Shown: piece after piece, positions 7,648 to 14,487 of the stretch | How the letters are laid out: every line of letters begins with the position of its first letter | How positions within the stretch are numbered: position 1 is the stretch's first letter | Assembly (NCBI GenBank): GCA_934474225.1 | Contig: CAKSLU010000025.1 | Location: forward strand, 1 to 25,645 | From: an uncultured Eubacteriales bacterium | GTDB lineage: Bacteria > Bacillota > Clostridia > Oscillospirales > CAG-272 | Direction: 5' to 3' | Length of the DNA stretch: 25,645 nt | The notes under the pieces: generated by a model | Seen by the model: only the letters and a program-made list of their open reading frames with translations | Told to the model about the DNA's origin: nothing | The model's database searches: none | Program-made: the position numbers and the translations under genes

Positions 7648-8937
7648 ATGGAAGAAAATCGTATGAACCCGCAAAGCGGGAACGGCGCGCGTCGTCCGCG
7701 CCCCGTGCGCGCGCCGTCCGGCGCGCAGACGCAGCCGCGGCAGTCTGCACCGCAGCCGATGAACCGCACGCCGCAATCTGCGGCGCAGCCGCGCCGCGCA
7801 AATCCGCAGCCCGCAGCGTCCGCAGCAGCTCCACGCCGCGCGGATAAACCGAAAAAGCGCGGCGGCGCAGGGCGCGTCATTCGCCGCATCCTGCTTTGCC
7901 TGCTCGTTTTGCTGATTTCGGCGCTGTATGTGCTGTTCTCCGCCGTGGCAACAGTTGCGCACGGACCGAGTGAGAGCGTCCGCGACCTGCTGGTGCTTTC
8001 CGCCATGCAGGCGAGTGCGACCAAATGGGTGCCCGGACTGTTCCTCGACAAGGAGACGGTAGACACCATCGTTGCCAACAGCAAAAAGGTCAATACCGAC
8101 ACGGTCTCGATGGAGGACTACGGTACTTCCTCCGAGGTCGGCACGCAGGCGGACGCCTGGGCCAAGGCCATCGACGGCATGCTGTTTGAGACGGTCAACG
8201 GCAGTACATACAAGGCATATGTCCTGCTCGTCCGTGACCCGTCCCGCGTGTTTGTCGGCACCTCCAGCGACTTCAAGAGCGGCAAACAGGGCGCACGCAT
8301 CTTTGACACTGCAAAGAAGTATAATGCCGTTGCCGCAATCAATGGCGGCGAATTTCATGACGCGGGCGGCGTCGGCACCGGCGACAACCCCATCGGCACG
8401 ACCTATTCGCAGGGCAAGCTGGTGTGGAACGACGGGCAGAACAAGCGCACCTTCATGGGCTTTGACAAGGACAACAAGCTGATTGTGACCGAGGGGATGA
8501 GCGCTAAAGAGGCGGATGCGCTCGGCATCCGCGACGGCGTCTGCTTCCAGACCGGCAATGTGCTGATCACGCACGACGGCGACGATGTCACCATGTACTA
8601 TGCCGACAGCAACACCGGCACGGCGCAGCGCACGGCAATCGGGCAGCGTGCGGACGGCACGGTCATCCTGCTTGTCACCGATGGCAGAAGCGCGTCCAGC
8701 CTCGGGGCAACGCACAACGATGTCATCGACATCATGGTGGATTACGGCGCCGTGGTGGCGGGCATGCTGGACGGCGGCTCGTCTGCAATGATGTACTACG
8801 AAAACTATTTTGACAAATACGGATTTGACACAGAGAAGCTCGACCAGTATCAGAAGCAGGGACTTGTCAACAAGTACAAGGCGTTTACCACGCCGCGCAA
8901 GATTCCGACCTTCTTCTTGGTCGCGGGGGACGAATGA
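7648..8937 (+). CDS. Membrane-anchored phosphodiester glycosidase (NAGPA-domain) protein
   Basis: A 429-residue protein with three parts. Residues 1-75 are a cytoplasmic, low-complexity tail rich in Arg, Pro, Gln and Ala. Residues about 79-103 are one transmembrane helix. The rest is an extracellular NAGPA (PF09992) domain, with AAINGGEFHDAGG, RTAIGQRADGTVILLVTDGR and the hallmark GMLDGGSSAMMYY. This fold hydrolyses sugar-1-phosphodiester bonds; in mammals it uncovers mannose-6-phosphate, and in Firmicutes it is found in many cell-wall or exopolysaccharide proteins, one of which acts on teichoic acid. Beside a GT2-GtrA protein, a role in envelope polymer trimming is plausible. The ATG at 7648 follows AGAGGAT; a second ATG lies six codons in. 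The stop overlaps the next start (ATGA). Confidence 0.9.
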   Translation: MEENRMNPQSGNGARRPRPVRAPSGAQTQPRQSAPQPMNRTPQSAAQPRRANPQPAASAAAPRRADKPKKRGGAGRVIRRILLCLLVLLISALYVLFSAVATVAHGPSESVRDLLVLSAMQASATKWVPGLFLDKETVDTIVANSKKVNTDTVSMEDYGTSSEVGTQADAWAKAIDGMLFETVNGSTYKAYVLLVRDPSRVFVGTSSDFKSGKQGARIFDTAKKYNAVAAINGGEFHDAGGVGTGDNPIGTTYSQGKLVWNDGQNKRTFMGFDKDNKLIVTEGMSAKEADALGIRDGVCFQTGNVLITHDGDDVTMYYADSNTGTAQRTAIGQRADGTVILLVTDGRSASSLGATHNDVIDIMVDYGAVVAGMLDGGSSAMMYYENYFDKYGFDTEKLDQYQKQGLVNKYKAFTTPRKIPTFFLVAGDE

Positions 8938-10013
8938 TGAAAAAAATCAGAATTTCACCTTTTTATATTGTTCTCTTGATTTTCATTGTCGCCGTGCTGA
9001 TTCTCACCGAGGTCGGCAAGGGCAAGCTGCGCGACCTGCTTGCCGAGTATGAGGGCGCGCAGGTCAAATATGTTGCCGCGGACATCCTCGACGAGCATCT
9101 GGTGGCGGGCGACGGCGAAAAGCTGGCGGCATTCTTTGCGGACTCCTTCTCCGAATATGAGACAAAGGAGCACATCGCGGCTTACCTCGCCGAATTGACG
9201 CGCGGCAAGACGCTTTCGCTGCAAACCATGTCGAGCGGTCTCGACAGTGCCGTGCAGTACGCCGTCAAGTGCGACGACAAAAAGTTTGCAACCTTTTCGC
9301 TGAAAAAGAGCGGCGAGAAGACTGCGCACGGCATCGACCTCTACTCGCTGGATGCGGCGCAACTGAATCCGAAACTGCTCACTTCGTTCTCGATTCAGAT
9401 TCCGCAGGGGTATACGCTCACGGTAAACGGCGCGGCGGCGGATGCAAAATACTGCCTCGGCGACGATGTGACGACGCCGTCCGAAGACTTTATGCCGGAG
9501 GGCGTGCATGGCATTCTGTATACGACCTACACCTTTGACCGTCTGTGCGCCGCGCCGGATTTTGCGGTGCAGAGCGGCGACGGCAGAGACAGCACGGTCC
9601 GCTTTGACGATGCAAAGGCGATGTACACGGCGGACATTCTGTACGACGATGCGCTTGCCGCGCAGTACGGCGACTATGCCAAGGCGGCGGCGATGGCGTA
9701 TGCGACCTACATGCAGAACGACACCTCCTTTGCGCAAATCAAAAAGTATTTTGACCCGGATTCCGCCATCTACAAGAACCTGCGCACTTCGGCGACCATG
9801 TGGGTCATTGACCACAACAGCTATGAGTTCCGCGATGTCACGGCATCCGAATTCTATGCCTACAGCGACGATGTGTTCTCCTGCCGCGTCAGCCTCACCC
9901 ATGTGCTGAAATACCGCGGGCTGAAGGACTACAACGATTATGTGGATATGACCTTCTATTTCCGCAATGTGAACGGCACATTTTTGATTTACAATTCATT
10001 TAATAACAAATAA
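8934..10013 (+). CDS. Unknown membrane-anchored extracytoplasmic protein
   Basis: A 359-residue protein I do not recognise. It has a basic start (MMKKIRIS) and one hydrophobic helix at about residues 9-26, then some 330 mostly hydrophilic residues expected outside the membrane. The C-terminal 120 residues, with AAAMAYATYMQNDTSFAQIKK followed by alternating strands ending in YVDMTFYFRNVNGTFLIYNS, have the helix-then-strands look of an NTF2-like or similar small alpha-beta fold. The middle part (QIPQGYTLTVNG) resembles a beta-sandwich segment seen in wall-associated proteins such as TcaA. These are impressions from pattern only. The start overlaps the stop of the glycosidase gene by 4 nt and has GGGGGA just upstream, so the two are translationally coupled. 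A strong terminator follows, which closes the pcrA-radA unit. Confidence 0.75.
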   Translation: MMKKIRISPFYIVLLIFIVAVLILTEVGKGKLRDLLAEYEGAQVKYVAADILDEHLVAGDGEKLAAFFADSFSEYETKEHIAAYLAELTRGKTLSLQTMSSGLDSAVQYAVKCDDKKFATFSLKKSGEKTAHGIDLYSLDAAQLNPKLLTSFSIQIPQGYTLTVNGAAADAKYCLGDDVTTPSEDFMPEGVHGILYTTYTFDRLCAAPDFAVQSGDGRDSTVRFDDAKAMYTADILYDDALAAQYGDYAKAAAMAYATYMQNDTSFAQIKKYFDPDSAIYKNLRTSATMWVIDHNSYEFRDVTASEFYAYSDDVFSCRVSLTHVLKYRGLKDYNDYVDMTFYFRNVNGTFLIYNSFNNK

Positions 10014-10016
10014 AGC

Positions 10017-10045
10017 AAAAAAGACTGCCGTCGGCAGTCTTTTTT
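10017..10045 (+). terminator. Intrinsic terminator closing the pcrA-radA-envelope unit
   Basis: GACTGCC-gtc-GGCAGTC (10023-10039) is preceded by A6 and followed by T6. It is symmetrical, so it could also stop minus-strand transcripts. Confidence 0.9.
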
Positions 10046-10089
10046 GTATCTGTCAGTTATTCGCACGGTTATCTCGGTGTGCGGCGGGC

Positions 10090-10122
10090 AAAATACTACC
10101 GTGACGGTCACAACAGTATTTT
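10090..10122. promoter_or_regulatory. 33-bp near-perfect palindrome upstream of the deacetylase gene
   Basis: AAAATACT-acc-GTGAC-g-GTCAC-aac-AGTATTTT is symmetrical about base 10106. Thirteen of 16 positions pair, and the three mismatches are grouped in the middle of each arm. The centre has a single unpaired base, so an RNA hairpin would be strained at the loop and a DNA operator for a dimeric regulator is more natural. It begins next to GGGCAAAATA (10086-10095), which matches a sigma-F/G -10 consensus but has only a weak -35 (GGTTA, 10067-10071). Confidence 0.55.
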
Positions 10123-10135
10123 GGGGAAACCGAAT

Positions 10136-10912
10136 ATGAAACGAGCAAAGCGATTCTTTTTGTCTGCGCTCCTTTTCGCTCTTCTGCTTCCGACGGCAGT
10201 TCCCGCAGGCGCCGCGGGCGAACTCAGCTGGTATTTCAAGAAGAACGACGAGCACAGACAGCCGACGCTTGACGAGGCACAGTCCTTTATTAACGGCTAC
10301 AGCTGTTACTATGTGGACAAAAAACACGGAGACGACAACCCCGATAAGGTGATTTATCTGACCTTCGACGCCGGATACGAAAACGGCAATGTCGCACGGA
10401 TCTTGGATACGCTGAAGGAAAAGAATGTACCGGGCGCGTTTTTCGTCCTCCGCCATTTGATTGAAGCGGATACGGACCTCGTTTTGCGTATGGTAAACGA
10501 AGGGCATCTTGTGTGCAATCACACGATGTCGCACAAAAACATGGCAGCAGTGACCGACAGCGCAGCATTTGAGAAGGAACTCTCCGGGCTTGCGGACATC
10601 TTTCGCGAGAAGACCGGCAGAGAGATGCCGAAATATTATCGACCGCCCGAGGGGAGGCTCAGCGAAGATAACCTGAAGCTCCTCGAAGACATGGGCTATA
10701 AAACGATACTTTGGAGTTTTGCGTACGCCGACTGGGATAACAACGCGCAGATGCGCGCGGATAAGGCTAAAGAAAAACTGCTTCGCGGTACGCACAACGG
10801 CATGATTCTTCTCCTGCACCCCACCTCGAAGACCAACGCGGATATTTTAGGCGAACTTATCGATGATTGGAAAGAGCAGGGGTACCGATTCGGTACGCTT
10901 GACGAGCTGTAA
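10136..10912 (+). CDS. Secreted polysaccharide deacetylase, PdaA-like
   Basis: A 258-residue exported enzyme with a signal peptide (MKRAKRFFLSALLFALLL..., likely cleaved after AGAAG near residue 27). A NodB homology domain follows: IYLTFDAGYENGN (Asp78), a zinc-binding NHTMSH (His129, His133), RPPEG (169-173) and LLLHPTS (His228). TFDAGYENG and the preceding YYVDKKHGD are the pattern of PdaA, which removes acetyl groups from N-acetylmuramic acid on the way to spore-cortex muramic delta-lactam. The spoIIIA operon next door fits a sporulation role, but vegetative deacetylases share the fold. I chose the ATG at 10136, with GGGGAAA 7-8 nt upstream, over the in-frame GTG/ATG region from 10079, because it gives a proper signal peptide. 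A monocistronic unit is likely, ended by the terminator at 10919. Confidence 0.88.
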   Translation: MKRAKRFFLSALLFALLLPTAVPAGAAGELSWYFKKNDEHRQPTLDEAQSFINGYSCYYVDKKHGDDNPDKVIYLTFDAGYENGNVARILDTLKEKNVPGAFFVLRHLIEADTDLVLRMVNEGHLVCNHTMSHKNMAAVTDSAAFEKELSGLADIFREKTGREMPKYYRPPEGRLSEDNLKLLEDMGYKTILWSFAYADWDNNAQMRADKAKEKLLRGTHNGMILLLHPTSKTNADILGELIDDWKEQGYRFGTLDEL

Positions 10913-10918
10913 CCGGTT

Positions 10919-10963
10919 CACCGCCTGTTTCGGACAAAGTCCGAAGCAGGCGGTGTTTTTGTT
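10919..10963 (+). terminator. Long intrinsic terminator after the deacetylase gene
   Basis: CACCGCCTG-t-TTCGGAC-aaa-GTCCGAA-g-CAGGCGGTG forms a 17-bp stem (one U-G pair) with an AAA loop, followed by T5GT3. It separates the deacetylase gene from spoIIIAC. Confidence 0.9.
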
Positions 10964-10972
10964 TGCGCGCCC

Positions 10973-11001
10973 GCATATCTGTAAGACAAGCCCCATATAT
11001 T
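10973..11001 (+). promoter_or_regulatory. Sigma-E-type promoter of the spoIIIAC-AG genes
   Basis: GCATATC (10973-10979) matches 6 of 7 positions of KMATATT. CATATATT (10994-11001) matches 7 of 8 of CATACAHT. The spacer is 14 nt, as in Bacillus sigma-E promoters. The -10 is about 33 nt before the spoIIIAC start, and a terminator lies just upstream, so transcription of the operon begins here. Confidence 0.72.
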
Positions 11002-11033
11002 TGAGTAAACGCAAAACGGGAATTGAGGAAGCT

Positions 11034-11228
11034 ATGGAACTATCGCTTGTCTACAAGGTGATCGGCGTCGGCATGATTGTGATGTTCTCCGGGCTGGTGC
11101 TGGACAGGGCAGACCGGAAGGACCAGTCGATGCTGGTGTCGGTGGCGGGCATCGTTGCCGTTCTTTTGATGCTGGCGGATAAGCTGTCGGAGCTGTTTGA
11201 GAAGATTCGCCTGATTTTCGGGATATGA
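11034..11228 (+). CDS. spoIIIAC: Stage III sporulation protein AC
   Basis: A 64-residue membrane protein with two hydrophobic helices (about 5-24 and 33-50) joined by a short charged loop, LDRADRKDQS. Length and the ending KLSELFEKIRLIFGI fit SpoIIIAC. With SpoIIIAD and AE it forms the membrane base of the SpoIIIA complex in the mother-cell-side engulfing membrane, part of the feeding channel that keeps the forespore active. The ATG at 11034 follows TTGAGG by 5 nt; the longer upstream extension of the frame overlaps the previous terminator and is not used. It is the first gene of the operon here, whereas in Bacillus and most Clostridia spoIIIAA and spoIIIAB precede it. The stop overlaps the spoIIIAD start (ATGA). 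Confidence 0.93.
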   Translation: MELSLVYKVIGVGMIVMFSGLVLDRADRKDQSMLVSVAGIVAVLLMLADKLSELFEKIRLIFGI

Positions 11229-11617
11229 CCGAGCTTGCGCGCGTCTTTGCGCTGACGGCACTTGCCTCCGCCCTGCTTTTGCCGGTCGCCAAGCGGGAAA
11301 AGGAACTGGCGCAGGTGATTTCGGGGCTGCTCTATCTGTCTGTGTTTCTGTATGCCATGTCAAGGCTCGTCGGCATCTTAGATATGACGCAGACACTATT
11401 GGACGGCATCGGCGACGGCATACCGCACGCAGATATCCTGCTGCGCACGGCGGGGATTTCACTGTCCGCAGCGGCGGCATCCGCCCTTTGCGAGGAAAAC
11501 GGACAGCGTGCCGCCGCGCATGCGCTGGAACTACTCGGTGTCATTGAAGTGATTCTCGCGGCACAGCCGATTCTGACGGACATATTCGGGCTCGCCGAAA
11601 AAATGCTGTTGAAGTGA
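11225..11617 (+). CDS. spoIIIAD: Stage III sporulation protein AD
   Basis: A 130-residue integral membrane protein of normal family length. Hydrophobic segments lie near residues 5-22, 30-52, 72-88 and 100-125. The end, ELLGVIEVILAAQPILTDIFGLAEKMLL, is the conserved SpoIIIAD core. It overlaps spoIIIAC by 4 nt (ATGA) and is followed by spoIIIAE after 12 nt, so it is translated as part of a tightly coupled set. Role: membrane component of the SpoIIIA-SpoIIQ channel, needed for late sigma-G activity in the forespore. Confidence 0.92.
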   Translation: MTELARVFALTALASALLLPVAKREKELAQVISGLLYLSVFLYAMSRLVGILDMTQTLLDGIGDGIPHADILLRTAGISLSAAAASALCEENGQRAAAHALELLGVIEVILAAQPILTDIFGLAEKMLLK

Positions 11618-11629
11618 AGGATATGCGAA

Positions 11630-12667
11630 ATGGAAGAGACCTATTCGGATTTTTTGCAGGATGCCGCTGCCCGCGTGCGCAGTACATACGCCAAAGAGCT
11701 GCTGGCGACGCTCACGCAAAACGATAGTGGGGACAACCTCTTTGCACGCGCCGCCGCGCTGTTTCGCACGGCGTTTGCCGATTTACTGACCGTCCCCGAT
11801 TTTGCGGGCGGCGCGCTTTTGATTTGCCTGTTTGCACTGCTGCTGAAACAGTTTGGAAATGCGCTTGGGCGTGAGCGGGTCAGTCGCGCGGTGGACGCGC
11901 TCTGCGGTCTGCTGCTTGCGGCAGCAGTGGTCGGCGCAGCGTTTGAAACGCTGGACGGCTGCGCGCTTTACATGCGGGACATTGCGCTCTTTTTCGGCGC
12001 GCTTGCGCCGGTCATGGGCATTCTGACGGCGGCGGGCGGCAATCTCACGGCGGCAGGGGCAGGAAGTGTGACGCTGTCGGTTTTCCTGGCAGTCTCCGAG
12101 TTTGTCATCACGCAGTTTGCGCCCGTGGCTGTCACCTGCTTTCTCGGGCTTGCCCTGATTGGCGCGACCGGCGGTTCGGCGGCGATGCTGTCCTTTTCAA
12201 AAGGGGCGCGCAATGCGCTGTTCGGCTTTTTTTCACTGGTCACATCGGTCTTTTTCATCATTGTCGGCTGCCAGAATGTCGCCGCCGCGCAGGCGGACAC
12301 CGTCAGCGCCAAAACACTGCGGCTGCTGGTTTCAAACGCCGTGCCGATTGTCGGCGGCACCATCGGCGACGCACTGAAACTGGTGAGCGGCAGCCTCGTC
12401 GCCGTCAAAAACGCAATCGGTATTGCCGCAGTGCTTTTCCTTGTTGCGATGTTTTGCCCCGTGCTGATTCGGATCTGGTTTTGGAGCATGCTACTCTCAC
12501 TGTTCGGTTTCTTTTGCGAGTGCGCGGAACTCGGCACGGCGAAAAATCTGTTTTTACAGGTGAAATGCGCCTTTGACTTTGCGCTTGCCGTCTATGCATC
12601 CGTGGTGGTCATGGGCTTCTTGAACATCGGCATTTTCATGGGCAGCTTGCCGGCGGTGGCGGCATGA
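11630..12667 (+). CDS. spoIIIAE: Stage III sporulation protein AE
   Basis: A 345-residue polytopic membrane protein of the SpoIIIAE family, the largest membrane subunit of the SpoIIIA complex. Several hydrophobic helices follow a short N-terminal amphipathic stretch: for example ALLICLFALLLKQFG near 62-76, LCGLLLAAAVVGAAF, SVFLAVSEFVITQFAPVAV, and AVLFLVAMFCPVLIRIWFW. The motif FSLVTSVFFIIVG is typical. Bacillus SpoIIIAE is about 50 residues longer and begins with a signal sequence; this one has none visible. GAAGG lies 9 nt before the ATG at 11630. The stop codon overlaps the spoIIIAF start (ATGA). Confidence 0.93.
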   Translation: MEETYSDFLQDAAARVRSTYAKELLATLTQNDSGDNLFARAAALFRTAFADLLTVPDFAGGALLICLFALLLKQFGNALGRERVSRAVDALCGLLLAAAVVGAAFETLDGCALYMRDIALFFGALAPVMGILTAAGGNLTAAGAGSVTLSVFLAVSEFVITQFAPVAVTCFLGLALIGATGGSAAMLSFSKGARNALFGFFSLVTSVFFIIVGCQNVAAAQADTVSAKTLRLLVSNAVPIVGGTIGDALKLVSGSLVAVKNAIGIAAVLFLVAMFCPVLIRIWFWSMLLSLFGFFCECAELGTAKNLFLQVKCAFDFALAVYASVVVMGFLNIGIFMGSLPAVAA

Positions 12668-13131
12668 AGCAGGCGTTGTTTTTGTGCCTCGTTTTGTCGC
12701 TCGTCGGCACATTGCTCCGCTTGTTGACGGAAAGCGCGGGTGCACGCGCCGCAGCAAAGGCGGTTGCCGCGCTGTGCAGCGCGCTGATGCTGCTTGTGCT
12801 TTGCGGCGCGGTACGCGGCGGCACGCAGACGCTGCCGACCTTTGACTTCCCGGATGAGAGTGCCTATTTTCAAAGCCTTTCTGCAGACACGCTGGACGCC
12901 GTCTGCCGCGAGGCGGAAAAGCAGCTTGCCGCGCGGCTGCGGGGCGGCATTGCGGATGCCGTCGGTAAAACACCGACGGCGTGCCGGGTGACGATTGCGC
13001 GGGAGGACTTGCGGGTGTCGGCGGTGGAGGTCATTTTTGACCGCCGCGCGCTGCTCAGCAGCTATGCGGTGAAGCAATATGTCCGCACCGAATGCGGTGC
13101 CGATACGGCGGTGGAGGTGGTTTTTGAATGA
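12664..13131 (+). CDS. spoIIIAF: Stage III sporulation protein AF
   Basis: A 155-residue protein with two N-terminal transmembrane helices (about 3-20 and 30-50) and a soluble domain of about 100 residues expected in the intermembrane space. The family domain adopts a ring-building fold related to those of secretion systems. The order between spoIIIAE and spoIIIAG and the 4-nt overlaps on both sides support the call more than sequence identity, which looks low. It is about 50 residues shorter than Bacillus SpoIIIAF. Confidence 0.85.
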   Translation: MKQALFLCLVLSLVGTLLRLLTESAGARAAAKAVAALCSALMLLVLCGAVRGGTQTLPTFDFPDESAYFQSLSADTLDAVCREAEKQLAARLRGGIADAVGKTPTACRVTIAREDLRVSAVEVIFDRRALLSSYAVKQYVRTECGADTAVEVVFE

Positions 13132-13502
13132 GCGCATCTTTGGCGACGCTGGCGCAGAAAAAATGGTTTGTGCCGCTGCTGCTGTTTTTGATTCTTCTGA
13201 TTGCGCTGTCTTCGCTGTTTGGCGGCAGGGAAGCGGCGCAGACTGCTGCGACGGAGGAGGAGCGGCTTGCTGCCCTGTGTAATTCGGTGGCAGGCGTTTC
13301 GGAGGCGCGGGTGATGATCACCTATGAGGCAGTCTACGCTGCGTCCATCCTTGGCAAAAGCAGCGAGGGGCGGAAGATTTGCGGCATTGCCGTGGTCTGC
13401 CGCGGCGGCGCCGACCCGATGGTGCAGCTGCGGCTGCACAGTATGCTGGAGTCGCTCTATGCGCTGCCCAGCACGCGAATCTCGGTTTCGGGCAGCGGGT
13501 AG
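13128..13502 (+). CDS. spoIIIAG: Stage III sporulation protein AG, unusually short
   Basis: A 124-residue protein with one N-terminal transmembrane helix (about 13-30) and a small ring-building motif domain. I read alpha-1 at about 44-54, beta-1 EARVMITYE (59-67), a short loop (68-82), beta-2 KICGIAVVCRGG (83-94), alpha-2 (96-112) and beta-3 TRISVSG (116-122). The pattern GIAVVCRGGADPMVQ...ALPSTRISV matches the conserved end of SpoIIIAG. Bacillus SpoIIIAG is about 229 residues and has a large insertion in this domain that forms the wall of a 30-subunit ring; here nothing of that size is present. It starts with a 4-nt overlap with spoIIIAF, and its stop codon overlaps the second sigma-E-type promoter. 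Confidence 0.88.
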   Translation: MSASLATLAQKKWFVPLLLFLILLIALSSLFGGREAAQTAATEEERLAALCNSVAGVSEARVMITYEAVYAASILGKSSEGRKICGIAVVCRGGADPMVQLRLHSMLESLYALPSTRISVSGSG

Positions 13503-13530
13503 CATATCGCCGCCGCCTTTCCCATATATA
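13502..13530 (+). promoter_or_regulatory. Second sigma-E-type promoter, before spoIIIAH
   Basis: GCATATC (13502-13508), a 14-nt spacer and CATATATA (13523-13530). The -35 heptamer and the spacing are identical to the promoter before spoIIIAC, and the -10 differs in its last base. It begins in the last base of the spoIIIAG stop codon and lies about 48 nt before the spoIIIAH start. Confidence 0.6.
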
Positions 13531-13578
13531 TGACTGTGTAAACCAAAACATTGAATCTTTATCGGTACGGAGGGCACT

Positions 13579-14184
13579 ATGAAACATAAGATTGAACTCA
13601 AAAAGACCGGCGAATTCTTCAAGCAGGCGTATCAGAAAATCGGCAGGCGGAACCTGATTGTCGCGCTGGCGATTCTGGTGATTGCGGGCGCCGTCTATGT
13701 CAACTACCGCATTTTCAGCGACCCTATAGGCACCATCGGCTACGGCACAAACAACATGGAGGACACTTACGGCGCCGCGGCGGGCGGCGACAGCGCGGGC
13801 GACGGACAGTCCCTCGAGGCAGGAAAGGCGTCGGAGGACACCTATTTTGCCGCGACGGTGCTCAGCCGCCAGAAGGCGCGGGATGAGGCGCTCGGTGTGC
13901 TGCAAACCGTGGTAGACAGCGCAGAGGCGATGCAGGAGACCAAGGCGCAGGCATTTGCCGACATTTCGCAGATTGCCAAAGACATCGAAAACGAAGCCAA
14001 CATTGAGACGCTGATTGAAGCAAAGGGCTTTGAGGACTGCGTTGCCGTGGTCAACGGCAGTACGGTGAATATCGTGGTCAAGAGTGACGGACTTCTGCCG
14101 AGCGAAATCGCACAGATCAACGAAATTGTCTACGAGCAGGCGGGCACGCTGCCGGTCAATGTCAAGATCGTGGAGCGCTCATAA
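13579..14184 (+). CDS. spoIIIAH: Stage III sporulation protein AH
   Basis: A 201-residue protein with one transmembrane helix (about 24-46, NLIVALAILVIAGAVYV), a Gly/Ser/Ala-rich acidic linker (about 60-85), and a C-terminal YscJ/FliF-like ring domain (about 90-200). The latter includes YFAATVLSRQKARDEALGVLQ and VVKSDGLLPSEIAQINEIV. SpoIIIAH crosses the outer forespore membrane and docks with forespore SpoIIQ to form the channel between the two cells. Length is close to the family norm, unlike SpoIIIAG. GGAGGG sits 5 nt before the ATG. A terminator follows immediately, so this is the last gene of the cluster. Confidence 0.95.
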   Translation: MKHKIELKKTGEFFKQAYQKIGRRNLIVALAILVIAGAVYVNYRIFSDPIGTIGYGTNNMEDTYGAAAGGDSAGDGQSLEAGKASEDTYFAATVLSRQKARDEALGVLQTVVDSAEAMQETKAQAFADISQIAKDIENEANIETLIEAKGFEDCVAVVNGSTVNIVVKSDGLLPSEIAQINEIVYEQAGTLPVNVKIVERS

Positions 14185-14185
14185 G

Positions 14186-14219
14186 AAAAACGGAGGAGCA
14201 TTACCGCTCCTCCGTTTTC
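14186..14219. terminator. Bidirectional terminator between spoIIIAH and the DUF1540 gene
   Basis: GAAAACGGAGGAGC-attacc-GCTCCTCCGTTTTC is a perfect 14-bp stem with A and T tracts on both sides. It serves the convergent spoIIIAH (plus) and DUF1540 (minus) transcripts. Confidence 0.9.
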
Positions 14220-14226
14220 TGTTTGG

Positions 14227-14412
14227 TTACTGTGCGCAGCAGCTGCTCTTGACCTCAAAGGAGTGGCAGTCGGTGCACTGCGTGACCGTGGGGTTCTCCT
14301 CGTGGGTGACGACCTTGATGCGGTCGAGCGAGCAGAAGTTCTGGTCTGCGCAGTGATGCTTGCACTGGTTGACGGTGCATTCGATGCACATATTTGCCTT
14401 GTTGTTTTCCAT
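14227..14412 (-). CDS. DUF1540 cysteine-rich small protein
   Basis: A 61-residue protein with nine cysteines and several histidines in a DUF1540 pattern: CIECTVNQCKHHC, then FCSLDRIKV, then QCTDCHSF, ending in CC. The spacing suggests a metal-binding knuckle. The family is common in spore-forming Firmicutes and its function is not established. I chose the ATG at 14410-14412 (with AGGCAGG upstream) because the longer frame to 14478 runs through the terminator of the preceding gene. It lies downstream of the ROK gene on the same strand but behind that gene's terminator, and I see no clear promoter of its own. Confidence 0.82.
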   Translation of the reverse strand: MENNKANMCIECTVNQCKHHCADQNFCSLDRIKVVTHEENPTVTQCTDCHSFEVKSSCCAQ

Positions 14413-14430
14413 GGTTTCTACCTGCCTTAT

Positions 14431-14461
14431 AAAAAGAATAGACGAGGCTGTAACCTCGTCT
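14431..14461 (-). terminator. Intrinsic terminator after the ROK-family gene
   Basis: AGACGAGG-(6 nt)-CCTCGTCT (14440-14461) is followed on the minus strand by a T-rich tail ATTCTTTTTA. It lies between the ROK gene and the DUF1540 start. Confidence 0.78.
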
Positions 14462-14487
14462 GTTAGTGTGCGCCGCATGTGCGCGTT

